From: DAOULY01 sp034414595
GTDB lineage: Bacteria; Chloroflexota; Dehalococcoidia; SZUA-161; JAUWZY01
Reading direction: 5' to 3'
Assembly: GCA_034414595.1 (NCBI GenBank)
Contig: DAOULY010000021.1
Location: 476,254 to 540,253, forward strand
Length of the DNA: 64,000 nt
Notes under the pieces: model-generated
Seen by the model: the letters and a program-made list of their open reading frames with translations, nothing else
The model's database searches: none
Told to the model about the DNA's origin: nothing
Part shown: one piece after another, positions 43,331 to 52,675 of the stretch
Numbering within the stretch: the first letter of the stretch is position 1
Layout of the letters: each line of letters begins with the position of its first letter
Position numbers and translations under genes: made by a program

Positions 43331-43590
43331 TTTATATTATCTTAATTATATAGATTATATAGTAAAGATACTAAACTTCAATAATAATGGTGTGGAGAAC
43401 TGGAAGGACTGGGATGGCAATGATAGGCCTAATAATGAGTCCTTACTGGTATATTAGAGGAAAACCGGGGTCGGCCTGGGACTTTGGGGAAAAGTTTTTC
43501 ACGCAGGACAAGAGCCTTCAAAAATTGCCAGAAGTTATCCACAGTCCGTGAAGGTTATCCACAAAAGTAGCGGGTTTATCCACAGTGGCA
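43310..43590. other. Candidate chromosomal replication origin (oriC)
   Basis: Between dnaA and obg. Three perfect DnaA boxes TTATCCACA at 43535-43543, 43555-43563 and 43576-43584, all in one orientation with 20- and 21-bp centre spacing (two helical turns). To their left, 43310-43400 is strongly AT-rich with repeated TATAT, TAG and ATT words, fitting a DNA-unwinding element with possible DnaA-trio triplets. It lies inside a co-directional gene run. No strand-skew calculation was possible. Confidence 0.75.
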
Positions 43591-43593
43591 GGA

Positions 43594-44916
43594 TTAAGCT
43601 TGCTCAGAGTACAGGCGCTCTTTAATTTGGAGCACCTCCCGGCGCAGGGCATAGTTAGCCTCGACATCAGCAGCGATCTTCTTATAGCCGTGGACCACGG
43701 TGCTGTGATCCTTGCCTCCTAATTCCCTTCCGATCTCAGTCCAGGCACATTGAGTTTCCTCTCTGATGAGATACATGGCAACTTGGCGAGCTAGGGCGAT
43801 AGGGCGGTCACGCCTTTTCCCCTGCAATGTCTCCGGGTCCAGCTTGTAGAAATCGGCCACTGCGGCAATTATGGTGCCAGGAGTGAGGCTTCGCTTGAAA
43901 TCAAGGCCTGTCATTTGGCCCATTATCTGACGCGCCAGCTCTGTGGTTGGCAGGGAATGAGTCAGTATGGCATAGGCAGCGATTCGATTTAGTGCCCCTT
44001 CAAGCTCGCGGATATTGCTCTGGATCTGGTGCGCGATGAAGTACATCACATCAGGTGTGAAGTTAACATGGTGCTCCTGCGCCTTGGCTTGAAGGATAGC
44101 GACTCTGGTTTCCAAGTCCGGGGGCTGGATGTCGGCGATGAGACCCCACTCGAAGCGGGAGCGGAGACGTTCCTCAAGCAATGAGAGCGCCCTCGGCGGC
44201 CGGTCGCTTGAGAGCACGATCTGGCGGTTGGCATTATGAAGGTCATTTAGAGTATGGAATAGCTTTTCTTGGGTCTCTTGCTTGCCCGCGATGAACTGGA
44301 TGTCATCTATGAGGAGCACATCAGCGCCTCTAAATTTATTGTCAAAGTGCTCTACGCGCTTATCTCTAATGCCGGCAATGAACTCATTGGTGAATTGCTC
44401 TGCGGTTACATAGATCACCCTGAGCTTGGGTTGCAACAACGTGTGGCCGATAGCATGCAGGAGATGGGTCTTGCCCAAGCCTACTCCGCCGTAGAGGAAG
44501 AGCGGATTATACCCTACCCCTGGCCTCTCAGCCACGCTCAGGGCGGCGGCATGGGCCAGTCGATTTGAGTTGCCCACAATGAATGATGCGAAGGTATATT
44601 TAGGGTTGAATTGCGGCCGAGGTAAAGTCAGAGGCAGTGGGGCTGGCTGGCTCTCTTCTTCCTCTGAGTGAGTCTGAAACTGTACTTCGGTGGCGTGTCC
44701 AGTGATTGTGCTCAAAGTTTTCCGGATCAATGGCTTCAGGTCCCGATCCAGGCGCTCCCGAGCCAGGGTGCTAGGAACCTCGACCACAATACGGTCATCT
44801 TGATAGGATAGCCCTGCTGTATCCTTGAGCCAGGTTTGATAGATGGATTTCGCCACCTGGTCTTGGAGGGACTCCAGGGCTTGGCCCCAAATATCACTTG
44901 CTGAATTGGCCTGCAT
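43594..44916 (-). CDS. dnaA: Chromosomal replication initiator DnaA
   Basis: 440 aa. Domain I (1-85), short linker, AAA+ domain III (Walker A GGVGLGKTHLLHAIG; Walker B VLLIDDIQFI; sensor arginines), domain IV DNA-binding signature ELGGKDHSTVVHGYKK. Binds the TTATCCACA boxes directly 3' of its own gene. Starts 8 nt after fabF, so it may be read from the folC promoter. Length normal. Confidence 0.98.
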   Translation of the reverse strand: MQANSASDIWGQALESLQDQVAKSIYQTWLKDTAGLSYQDDRIVVEVPSTLARERLDRDLKPLIRKTLSTITGHATEVQFQTHSEEEESQPAPLPLTLPRPQFNPKYTFASFIVGNSNRLAHAAALSVAERPGVGYNPLFLYGGVGLGKTHLLHAIGHTLLQPKLRVIYVTAEQFTNEFIAGIRDKRVEHFDNKFRGADVLLIDDIQFIAGKQETQEKLFHTLNDLHNANRQIVLSSDRPPRALSLLEERLRSRFEWGLIADIQPPDLETRVAILQAKAQEHHVNFTPDVMYFIAHQIQSNIRELEGALNRIAAYAILTHSLPTTELARQIMGQMTGLDFKRSLTPGTIIAAVADFYKLDPETLQGKRRDRPIALARQVAMYLIREETQCAWTEIGRELGGKDHSTVVHGYKKIAADVEANYALRREVLQIKERLYSEQA

Positions 44917-44924
44917 ATTGGCCT

Positions 44925-46199
44925 TTAATCTTCGAATTTTTGGAATACGAGGCAGGCGTTCTGCCCGCCAAAGCCGAAGCTATTACAGAGAACTACCTTG
45001 ACCTCCTTGCTCCGAGCCTCATTGGGCACGTAGTCGAGGTCGCATTCCGGATCAGGGTGCTCGTAGTTGATGGTGGGATGGATGATGCCTTCAGTTATAG
45101 TCTGTATTGCAGCTATGGACTCGACTCCTCCGGAGGCGCCGAGAAGATGCCCGATCATGGATTTGGTGGAGCTGATGGGTACCTGATAGGCATAATCGCC
45201 GAATAGCGTCTTTATCGCATTTGTTTCCGAGGCATCATTAAGCGGCGTTGAAGTGCCATGGGCGTTGATATAGTCCACATCGGTCGGTGCCAGCCCGCCA
45301 TCCTCCAGGGCCCACCTCATAGCGCGGACAGCGCCATCGCTGTCTGGCTGCACCACGTGATAGGCGTCGGCAGAGATGCCAAAGCCTACTATCTCGGCCA
45401 GGATCTTTGCCTCCCGACGCAAGGCATGCTCCAGGCTTTCCAAGACCAGTATCCCTGCCCCTTCGGCGGGGACGAAGCCATCTCGCAGCGCATCGAAGGG
45501 CCGGCTGGCCTTGGTTGGCTCATCGTTTCTGCTGGTGAGGGCTTTCATAACGCTGAACCCGGCAACGCCGATCCTAGTCAGGCCGGCCTCGGTGCCTCCC
45601 GTTATCATGACATCAGCTCGGCCGTGCCTGATGACCTCTGTGGCCTCGCCGATAGCCTGAGTCCCGGCAGCACAGGCGGTGATCACGGTGGAAATGTACC
45701 CTTTGACCCGGAAGGTAATGGCCACCTGTCCCGCCGCCATATTGGCCAGGACCACGGGCATGAAGAAGGGACTGACCCTCATTCCCCCCTTGCTTAGGAG
45801 CACTTGGACTTCCTGCTCGGTCTCGGGCAGACCGCCGATGCCGTTGCCGAGAAAGACCCCGATCCGGTTCGGGTCCTCCTGGGATAGGTTTAACCGGGCA
45901 TCCTCGATGGCCATTCTGGTCGCAGCAATGGCAAACTGGGTGAAGCGAGCGGTATGCCGTGCCTGCTTCGGGCCGAGGAAATCGCGGGCATCAAATCCCT
46001 TGACCTCCGCAGCCACCTTGCAACTCAGGTCTGAGGCATCGAAGATAGTCGGCAGCCCGATGCCCGACCTCCCGTTTATCAGACCCTGCCAGTATTCCTG
46101 GACACTGAGTCCCAGTGGTGTTACTGCCCCCATCCCGGTAACCACAACACGGTGCCTTCTTCCGCCTTTCCCATCATCTGAGAAGAAGGTTTTATCCAT
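44925..46199 (-). CDS. fabF: 3-oxoacyl-ACP synthase II
   Basis: 424 aa from the ATG at 46199 (MDKTFFSDDGKGGRRH), 7 nt inside the folC 3' end; a much longer upstream extension lies in folC and lacks family similarity. Elongating condensing enzyme of fatty-acid synthesis. Catalytic Cys in TACAAGTQ, His in NAHGTSTPLNDASET and IGHLLGASGG. It is in one run with folC and dnaA. Confidence 0.95.
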   Translation of the reverse strand: MDKTFFSDDGKGGRRHRVVVTGMGAVTPLGLSVQEYWQGLINGRSGIGLPTIFDASDLSCKVAAEVKGFDARDFLGPKQARHTARFTQFAIAATRMAIEDARLNLSQEDPNRIGVFLGNGIGGLPETEQEVQVLLSKGGMRVSPFFMPVVLANMAAGQVAITFRVKGYISTVITACAAGTQAIGEATEVIRHGRADVMITGGTEAGLTRIGVAGFSVMKALTSRNDEPTKASRPFDALRDGFVPAEGAGILVLESLEHALRREAKILAEIVGFGISADAYHVVQPDSDGAVRAMRWALEDGGLAPTDVDYINAHGTSTPLNDASETNAIKTLFGDYAYQVPISSTKSMIGHLLGASGGVESIAAIQTITEGIIHPTINYEHPDPECDLDYVPNEARSKEVKVVLCNSFGFGGQNACLVFQKFED

Positions 46200-47544
46200 C
46201 CAGTTCCCTCCGTGTCCAATCGGGGTAGCGCTCGCCTTGGATCCCTTTGACCCACTCTCTGACCTCAGCTGCGAGGAAAACAGAGCCCGCAGCGCAGATA
46301 AGGTCTGTTGCCTGGGCCATCCGCAGGGCCTCGGCTGTGGCCTGCGCCGCAGTCTCCGCCACCGCTGGCCTGAGACCACATTTTTCCACCTCCTCTGTCA
46401 GCAGCGATGGCTCAGCGGCGCGAGGATGCTGGGAGCGAGTGACGATCACAGATTGGAAGGAAGGCACCAACTCAGAGATAACTCCTGCGGCATCCTTATC
46501 GGCTGATATTCCCAGGATCAGGATCGAGCGGTCAAAGTGGCAGAGCTGTTCCAAAGCCTGCCTCAACTTTCTCGCCGAATCCCCATTATGAGCACTGTCG
46601 ACGACCAGCAGTGGCGAATGTCGCAGGATCTCAAGTCGTCCTGGCCAGTTTACTTGGGACAGCCCGGAGACTATAGCTTGCTTGGGGATTCCCAAAGCCT
46701 CCAATGCAGCCACGGCCACAGCCGCGTTCTCCAGCTGGTGGTCGCCGAGGAGCGGTATCGCGAGGTCATAGCAGTCGACTCTCCCCTTGACGGTGAAGGA
46801 TTGCCCATGGAGATCGGTGTTTCTCTTCTCCCAGGTAACCTCCTGCCCCACCCTGATTAGTTCAGCTTCCCTTTCCAAGCAGGCCTCCCGGATGACCTCT
46901 GAGGCCTCCGGTGGCTGAGGCGCACTCACCACTATAGTACCTGCCTTGATGATGCCCGCTTTTTCCCGTGCTATCTGAGAGAGGGAATCACCAAGGACAG
47001 CGGTGTGGTCCAGACTTATCGAGGTGATAATGCATACTCGGGGTTTGACCACATTAGTAGCATCAAGCCTGCCTCCTAATCCAGCCTCCAGCACCTGAAA
47101 CTGGACACCGCTTCTTTGGAAATAGCAGAAAGCCAGAGCAGTCAATATCTCAAACGTGCTCAGCTCCCCATAGGCGCCGTTCCCGTTCACGCTTTCGAAC
47201 TCCGGCTCGAGCTCGGTGACCAGCGTGGCAAAATCCTCCTCGCTCACCGGTCGCCCATCGACACAGATCCGCTCGCGGAGTGTGTGGAGGTGTGGGGAGG
47301 TGTAAAGTCCAGTTTTATAGCCGGAGGCACGGAGCGCCGAAGCGATCATGGCTGAGGTGCTGCCCTTGCCCTTGGAACCAGCAATATGAACAGTCGTCGA
47401 TTTCGACTGTGGCGGACCTAATCTTAATCTAATAGTCAGCTGCTCCATGCGTCTCAGATCAAATCGAGAAGAGTAGGCAAAGCCCGGCCAGCGCTCGTAA
47501 TCAGCAAAACTCAAGACATAATAAAGTGCAGCTTGATAGTCCAT
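46192..47544 (-). CDS. folC: Folylpolyglutamate synthase/dihydrofolate synthase
   Basis: 450 aa from the ATG at 47544 (MDYQAALYYVLSFADYERW); the frame is open further upstream but crosses its own promoter. Mur-ligase fold: IAGSKGKGSTS P-loop, ISLDHTAVLGD, VDSAHNGDSA. Adds glutamate to folates. Overlaps fabF by 8 nt. Divergent from argF. Confidence 0.94.
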   Translation of the reverse strand: MDYQAALYYVLSFADYERWPGFAYSSRFDLRRMEQLTIRLRLGPPQSKSTTVHIAGSKGKGSTSAMIASALRASGYKTGLYTSPHLHTLRERICVDGRPVSEEDFATLVTELEPEFESVNGNGAYGELSTFEILTALAFCYFQRSGVQFQVLEAGLGGRLDATNVVKPRVCIITSISLDHTAVLGDSLSQIAREKAGIIKAGTIVVSAPQPPEASEVIREACLEREAELIRVGQEVTWEKRNTDLHGQSFTVKGRVDCYDLAIPLLGDHQLENAAVAVAALEALGIPKQAIVSGLSQVNWPGRLEILRHSPLLVVDSAHNGDSARKLRQALEQLCHFDRSILILGISADKDAAGVISELVPSFQSVIVTRSQHPRAAEPSLLTEEVEKCGLRPAVAETAAQATAEALRMAQATDLICAAGSVFLAAEVREWVKGIQGERYPDWTRRELDG

Positions 47545-47562
47545 CGGGGCAAAACAAGGGTT

Positions 47563-47592
47563 ATTATAATGGCTGGGGCGGGGGGTCGTCAA
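47563..47592 (-). promoter_or_regulatory. Promoter of folC-fabF-dnaA
   Basis: Minus strand TTGACG (47587-47592), 18-nt spacer, perfect TATAAT (47563-47568), 19 nt before the folC ATG. Confidence 0.65.
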
Positions 47593-47604
47593 TAACCCCC
47601 CAGC

Positions 47605-47634
47605 TTGCCCTGGAAAGTCGTATTGACTTATACT
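47605..47634 (+). promoter_or_regulatory. Promoter of argF
   Basis: TTGCCC (47605-47610), 18-nt spacer, TATACT (47629-47634), about 23 nt before the start codon; back-to-back with the folC promoter. Confidence 0.5.
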
Positions 47635-47656
47635 ATTGTCATATTGGGAAAGGGGA

Positions 47657-48598
47657 ATGATGGCAGGTAAAGACCTCATCTCTATGGCTGACCTCAGTCC
47701 AGGTGATGTTTGGCGCATCTTGGGTAGCGCTTTCCAGCTCAAACAGGGAAGCCGGGCTTCTGTCCTGTCTGGAAGGACTCTGGCACTGGTCTTTGAGAAG
47801 CCTTCTCTTCGCACCAGGGTCAGCTTCGATGTGGCCATGCACCAGCTCGGCGGCCATACCATTTATCTCTCCCGTGAGGAAGTGGGACTGGGCGTTAGGG
47901 AACCGATATCGGACATGGCTCAGGTGCTCAGTCGTTATGTAGATGTCATCGTCGCGCGCACCTTTGCTCACTCCAGTGTAGAGCTTCTGGCCCGCCATGC
48001 CACCGTGCCTGTGATCAATGGCCTCTCAGATAGGGAGCACCCGTGCCAGGCCATCTCAGATTTGATGACTATCTATGAGTGCAAAGGCAAGCTCGAGGGC
48101 TTGACCCTCGCTTATGTCGGCGATGGCAATAATGTGGCCAGCAGCCTGATTCTGGCGGCCACGATGATGAGGATGCATTTCGCTCTGGCGGCTCCTGATG
48201 GCTACTGGATTCCAGACGAGGTGCTGAATCTGGCGATGGGCTTTGCTAAGGAGAACGTGACCCAGGTTTTTGTCACCCCGGACCCTGAGGCAGCAGTGGC
48301 CGATGCCGACGTGGTCTACACCGATGTCTGGACCAGCATGGGGCAGGAGGCCGAGGCAGAGAGAAGACGCCGCGATTTCGCCGGCTATCAGGTAGATGCC
48401 AAGCTTTTAGCCTTGGCCAAGAGCGATGCCATCCTGATGCACCCGATGCCCGTGCATCATGGTGAGGAACTGGCCCTGGGGCTTATAGACAGCCCCCAGT
48501 CAGTGCTCATCGATCAGGCGGAGAACAGGCTTCATGCCCAGATGGGGATTCTGGCTGAGCTGATTGGGGTGGAATGTGATGAGAGTGGTTTGGGTTAG
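47657..48598 (+). CDS. argF: Ornithine carbamoyltransferase (atypical HPMP motif)
   Basis: 313 aa. Carbamoyl-phosphate site SLRTRVSF and HPCQAISD; ornithine loop DVWTSMGQEAE. The usual HCLPAHRG motif, whose Cys touches ornithine, reads HPMPVHHG, so the amino-acid side may differ. ATG at 47657 or, three bases later, 47660; AAGGGG lies directly upstream. No other arg genes are adjacent. The 3' end overlaps the protease gene by 20 nt. Confidence 0.88.
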   Translation: MMAGKDLISMADLSPGDVWRILGSAFQLKQGSRASVLSGRTLALVFEKPSLRTRVSFDVAMHQLGGHTIYLSREEVGLGVREPISDMAQVLSRYVDVIVARTFAHSSVELLARHATVPVINGLSDREHPCQAISDLMTIYECKGKLEGLTLAYVGDGNNVASSLILAATMMRMHFALAAPDGYWIPDEVLNLAMGFAKENVTQVFVTPDPEAAVADADVVYTDVWTSMGQEAEAERRRRDFAGYQVDAKLLALAKSDAILMHPMPVHHGEELALGLIDSPQSVLIDQAENRLHAQMGILAELIGVECDESGLG

Positions 48599-49352
48599 GT
48601 ATGTTGTCATCGCTATCTTAGTGCTCATAGTCGCCAGCTCGGTGCTGGTCTGGAAGTGGTCCAGCTTCTTTGGCACCGGGATCGATTCCTCGAACGGTTC
48701 GTCTTTGGTGGAGTTGATACCGGCGGATTTCGGCCCCGTGATAGAAAAAGTGGCACCTACGGTGGTTCGCATCGAGACGGTAAGTTATGGGTACTGGTAT
48801 TGGCAGCCCATCGTCCAGACAGGTTTAGGAACGGGTGTCATCGTCAGCTCTGATGGTTACATCGTGACCAATAAGCACGTAGTTGAAGGTGTTAGTCAGC
48901 AGAACATAAGTATTTACCTTCCAGGTCGCTCGAGCCCTTCTACTCCAGCCGAAGTATGGGTGGCCACGGATACCGACCTGGCGGTGCTCAAGATCGAAGA
49001 GGAAGGTCTGCCCTTTGCTGTCTTCGCCGGCTCTCAGGGGGTGCAAGCGGGACAATGGGTGCTGGCCCTTGGCTATCCCTATGCACTTGCCGGGGAGGCC
49101 ACTGTTTCCCAGGGTATCATAAGCGCTACCGGACGCACCATCGAGCTTAGTGATGGAACCATACTGGAGCATGTGATCCAGACAACGGCCGCTATCAATC
49201 CCGGGAATAGCGGTGGCCCTGTGGTGGACCTGAGTGGCAACATCGTGGGAATCAGTACCGCTATTATCGAGGAGGCGGAGAATATCGGGTTTGCCATCGG
49301 CATAGATGCCGTGGTCCCGGTGGTGGAACAGGTCAAAGGTGAAGCCGTATAG
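48579..49352 (+). CDS. Membrane-anchored trypsin-like serine protease (HtrA core, no PDZ)
   Basis: 257 aa from the ATG at 48579. Signal anchor at about 5-25 (VRYVVIAILVLIVASSVLVW), then an HtrA-type chymotrypsin fold with His100 (TNKHVVEG), Asp133 (TDLAVLKIE) and Ser211 (GNSGGPV). HtrA/DegP normally has one or two PDZ domains; here the protein ends after the protease domain. Probably an extracytoplasmic quality-control or signalling protease. Overlaps argF; der follows after 9 nt. Confidence 0.9.
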   Translation: MRVVWVRYVVIAILVLIVASSVLVWKWSSFFGTGIDSSNGSSLVELIPADFGPVIEKVAPTVVRIETVSYGYWYWQPIVQTGLGTGVIVSSDGYIVTNKHVVEGVSQQNISIYLPGRSSPSTPAEVWVATDTDLAVLKIEEEGLPFAVFAGSQGVQAGQWVLALGYPYALAGEATVSQGIISATGRTIELSDGTILEHVIQTTAAINPGNSGGPVVDLSGNIVGISTAIIEEAENIGFAIGIDAVVPVVEQVKGEAV

Positions 49353-49361
49353 TCTTATGGG

Positions 49362-50759
49362 ATGATGGTGAAACCCATTGTGGCCATTGTGGGCCGGCCC
49401 AACGTGGGCAAATCGACTTTATTTAACCGGCTGCTGGGGGAGCGCTGGGCCATTGTCGAGGATTTGCCCGGGACCACCAGGGACCGCATCTACGGGGATG
49501 TCTCCTGGGCTGAGCATGAGTTCACCCTGGTCGACACCGGTGGGCTTGAGTTGAAGCCTACATCCGACCTGAGGCACAAGGTCAAGGAGCAGGTCCAAGT
49601 GGCCATCGAGGAAGCGGAGGTCATCATCTTTTTGGTCGATGTCCGTGATGGCGTTATCATCCCCGATGTGGAGATCGCTGAGGCACTGCGCCGCTCGCGG
49701 AAGGCGGTGATCTTGGCGGTGAACAAGTGCGACAACGAAGAGCGTCGTAACCAAGCTGTTATCTTTCATGAGCTCGCACTGGGCCAGCCCTATCCCATCA
49801 GTGCCTATCACGACGCTGGCATCGGTGAGCTTATGGATGAGGTCATTGCCAGGTTGCTGCCGCCCGCACCGCTTGCCGAGGAGCCGGGCCTGATGAAGCT
49901 GGCCATCGTGGGCCGGCCCAATGTAGGCAAGTCCATGCTGCTAAATGCTATCCTGGGAGAAGAGAGAGTCATCGTAGATGATGTGCCGGGAACCACCCGC
50001 GATGCCGTGGATATGGTATTTGGCTATGATGGAGAGTCTATGCTCCTCATTGACACCGCAGGCATCAGGAAGAGGGGTCGGGTTGAAAGCGGCATTGAGC
50101 GCTACAGCGTGCTGCGGGCGCTGAGGGCTATTAGCAGGTCCGATGTAGCTATTCTGGTCACCGATGCCACCGAGATGGGCACTGCGCAGGATGCCCATAT
50201 TGCAGGTTATATCGAGCAGGCTGGCAAAGGCATGGTGTTGGCAGTGAACAAGTGGGATCTGATCGCTGACGGTGATATGGCTCAATACACTATAGAGATC
50301 AGGCGCAGGCTCAAGTTCATGCCCTATGCGCCCATTCTGTTCACCTCGGCCAAATTGGGGTGGGGCATTGAGCCACTCTTATCTGCGGCCAGAGAAATCC
50401 GCCAGGAGCGGCTGAAGCGGTTATCTCCCTCTTCGCTGAAGGAAGCCCTGGCACAGGCAGTGGCCGCTCATGGCCCACCTGCGGTGGCGGGAAAACGCCT
50501 CAAGATTTATAGATTGAGACAGTCCGGTGTTGCGCCACCGACGCTTGTCTTCTCGGTCAATGACCCCAAGCTGCTTCATTTCTCCTACAGACGCTACTTG
50601 GAGAACAACTTGCGGCAGCGGTTTGGCTTCCGTGGCACCCCGATCCGCCTTCTGTTCAAGAGTTCGGCTTCAGGCCGCTACCGTCGCTCAAAACGACAAA
50701 ACGGTGGTTCAGCACCGAGCGTACCTCCGCGCCCGGCATTCGACAAAGGGGAGAGATGA
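49362..50759 (+). CDS. der: GTPase Der (EngA)
   Basis: 465 aa. Two tandem G domains (GRPNVGKSTLFNRLLG at 10-25 and GRPNVGKSMLLN near 180; each with DLPGTTRD/DVPGTTRD and NKxD) and the C-terminal KH-like domain. 50S ribosome assembly. It has a short charged C-terminal extension (RRSKRQNGGSAPS) that overlaps the plsY start by 4 nt. Confidence 0.97.
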   Translation: MMVKPIVAIVGRPNVGKSTLFNRLLGERWAIVEDLPGTTRDRIYGDVSWAEHEFTLVDTGGLELKPTSDLRHKVKEQVQVAIEEAEVIIFLVDVRDGVIIPDVEIAEALRRSRKAVILAVNKCDNEERRNQAVIFHELALGQPYPISAYHDAGIGELMDEVIARLLPPAPLAEEPGLMKLAIVGRPNVGKSMLLNAILGEERVIVDDVPGTTRDAVDMVFGYDGESMLLIDTAGIRKRGRVESGIERYSVLRALRAISRSDVAILVTDATEMGTAQDAHIAGYIEQAGKGMVLAVNKWDLIADGDMAQYTIEIRRRLKFMPYAPILFTSAKLGWGIEPLLSAAREIRQERLKRLSPSSLKEALAQAVAAHGPPAVAGKRLKIYRLRQSGVAPPTLVFSVNDPKLLHFSYRRYLENNLRQRFGFRGTPIRLLFKSSASGRYRRSKRQNGGSAPSVPPRPAFDKGER

Positions 50760-51382
50760 GCGAGGTTGCTCTGTTTGTTGCTGTCATCGCTCTCGGCTAT
50801 CTTCTGGGCTCGGTGCCCTTCGGGCTGCTCTTGGGCAAACTACGCGGGGTTGACATCAGAGAATACGGCAGTGGCAAGCCCGGGGCTACAAACGTGTTGC
50901 GCACCTTGGGGCCGAAGTTTGGGATTCTGGTCCTCCTCGGCGATGTGGCCAAAGGGGCGGTTCCAGTCCTCGCTGCCAGGTTTCTCTTGGGCCCAGGTGG
51001 CGAGGTTGCTGCTGGCGTGGCCGCCATTGTCGGCCATAACTGGCCAGTCTACCTTAAGTTTCAAGGAGGGCGTGGTGTCTCCACCTCTTTGGGCGCCCTG
51101 GCCGCCATGTCTTGGCCGATATCGCTTCTGGCCCCCGTATGCTTGGCGGTGTTCGCCATTGTAGTGGCTTTATCTCGCTATGTCTCGCTGGGCTCCATGT
51201 CCGGGGGCGTGACCGCAGCGGTGGGCACGGCTCCTCTGGTGGCTATGGGCCAGGCGGGGGTCGTATACTTGGTTTTTGGGCTGGTCGCCGCGGGATTGAT
51301 CTTGGTTCAGCATCGAGATAACATATCAAGGCTGCTCGCCGGGACGGAGCGCAAACTGGGTCAGCCGGGGGAGAAGAGATGA
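50756..51382 (+). CDS. plsY: Glycerol-3-phosphate acyltransferase PlsY
   Basis: 208 aa. Integral membrane enzyme that acylates glycerol-3-phosphate from acyl-phosphate. Motifs LGSVPFGLLLGKL, SGKPGATNVLRTLG and GHNWPVYLKFQGGRGVSTSLG (the last spans about 100-120). Overlaps der and gpsA by 4 nt each. With gpsA it supplies phosphatidic acid precursors. Confidence 0.96.
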   Translation: MSEVALFVAVIALGYLLGSVPFGLLLGKLRGVDIREYGSGKPGATNVLRTLGPKFGILVLLGDVAKGAVPVLAARFLLGPGGEVAAGVAAIVGHNWPVYLKFQGGRGVSTSLGALAAMSWPISLLAPVCLAVFAIVVALSRYVSLGSMSGGVTAAVGTAPLVAMGQAGVVYLVFGLVAAGLILVQHRDNISRLLAGTERKLGQPGEKR

Positions 51383-52389
51383 AGACCGCTATCATCGGGA
51401 CCACGGCCTGGGGCACAACCCTGGGGATTGCACTCAGCCGAGACGGACGCAAGGTCGCACTCTGGGCACGCAGTGAAGAGGAGTACCAGCAGTTGCACCA
51501 GGGGCGGGAGTGCCCTCGCCTCCCTGGCATCCCCTTTCCTGACGGGCTTCAGGTTGTTGCTTCCTTGGAGGAGACGTTGAATGATGCTGCCTTGGTCATT
51601 CTCGCTGTGCCCTCAGCAACGATGCGTGATAACGTCCGGCGCATTAGAGATCACCTGCCCGACTCAATGCTCGTTCTGAGCGCAGCCAAGGGACTTGAGG
51701 TGGAGACGACAAAAAGGATGTCTCAGGTGCTTGAGGAAGAGTTGCCCCCTGAATTGGCCACCAACATCTGTGTTCTCTCCGGGCCTAACCTTTCCCGGGA
51801 GATCGCTCATGGCCAGCCGGCGACCACTGTGATCGCCGCCCAGGACCATGAGGTGGCCAAGAGGGCTCAGGGGATAATGGCTTTGCCTCTGTTCCGGGTC
51901 TATACTCAGACCGATGTCATCGGTGTCGAGCTTGGGGGAACGCTGAAGAACATCATCGCTCTGGCTGCAGGGATGTCTGATGGCTTGGGCTTCGGCGACA
52001 ATGCCAAGGCTTCTCTGGTGACTAGGGGTCTGGTGGAGATCGCCAGGTTGGGGGTTGCTTGCGGTGCCAGGCTCCAGACCTTCTCCGGGCTTGCTGGGTT
52101 GGGGGATCTGGTGGCCACATGCTTCAGTTCCCTGAGCCGCAATCGCTTCGTTGGCCAGGAGTTAGCCAAGGGGCGCAGTCTCTCAGAGATCCTGTCTTCA
52201 ATGGAGGGCACAGCGGAGGGCATAAATACCACTGTGGCAGCGCGAAAGATGGCACAACAGCTTGGAGTGGAGATGCCGATCACCGAGCAGGTATATCAGG
52301 TGCTGTTTGAAGAGCTTGAGGTTCGAAAAGCGGTGCCGGCGCTCATGGAGCGAGAGCTTAAGCACGAGCTTATGGAGCTCGGGCTTTAG
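51379..52389 (+). CDS. gpsA: NAD(P)-dependent glycerol-3-phosphate dehydrogenase
   Basis: 336 aa. Makes sn-glycerol-3-phosphate for PlsY. The nucleotide loop reads GTTAWGTTLG where GAGxWGTA is usual, a small deviation. Catalytic Lys in ELGGTLKNIIALAAG; LAGLGDLVATC and EMPITEQVYQVLFE are typical. Converges with yajC, overlapping 4 nt. Confidence 0.95.
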   Translation: MKTAIIGTTAWGTTLGIALSRDGRKVALWARSEEEYQQLHQGRECPRLPGIPFPDGLQVVASLEETLNDAALVILAVPSATMRDNVRRIRDHLPDSMLVLSAAKGLEVETTKRMSQVLEEELPPELATNICVLSGPNLSREIAHGQPATTVIAAQDHEVAKRAQGIMALPLFRVYTQTDVIGVELGGTLKNIIALAAGMSDGLGFGDNAKASLVTRGLVEIARLGVACGARLQTFSGLAGLGDLVATCFSSLSRNRFVGQELAKGRSLSEILSSMEGTAEGINTTVAARKMAQQLGVEMPITEQVYQVLFEELEVRKAVPALMERELKHELMELGL

Positions 52390-52661
52390 ATCTGCTCTTC
52401 TTCTTGCTTTCTCATGACGCTGTATTTCAAGATCCTCAGTGTGGTTCCGCCTTCCACCTTCAACACCACGGTGTCGTCGCTGATGAGTTCTATCTCACCG
52501 TGAATGCCACCGGCGGTGATCACCTTATCGCCTCTTTGCAGACTGGCGATCAGTTCGCTATGCTCTTGCTGTCGTTTTCGCTGCGGTCTGATGGCGAGGA
52601 AGTACATCATGCCAAAGAACACTACCACCAAGACGATCAAAAAAAGAAACGACATATCCAT
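52386..52661 (-). CDS. yajC: Preprotein translocase subunit YajC
   Basis: 91 aa. One N-terminal membrane helix (MSFLFLIVLVVVFFGMMYFL) followed by RPQRKRQQEH and GDKVITAGGIHGEI, the YajC signature. Accessory partner of SecDF. Follows miaB by 14 nt on the same strand. Confidence 0.94.
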   Translation of the reverse strand: MDMSFLFLIVLVVVFFGMMYFLAIRPQRKRQQEHSELIASLQRGDKVITAGGIHGEIELISDDTVVLKVEGGTTLRILKYSVMRKQEEEQI

Positions 52662-52675
52662 TGTCGACCTCCTTA

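Noticed and set aside
45258..45797. Plus-strand open frame opposite fabF
   Set aside because: Antisense to fabF active-site coding; no ribosome-binding site or family.
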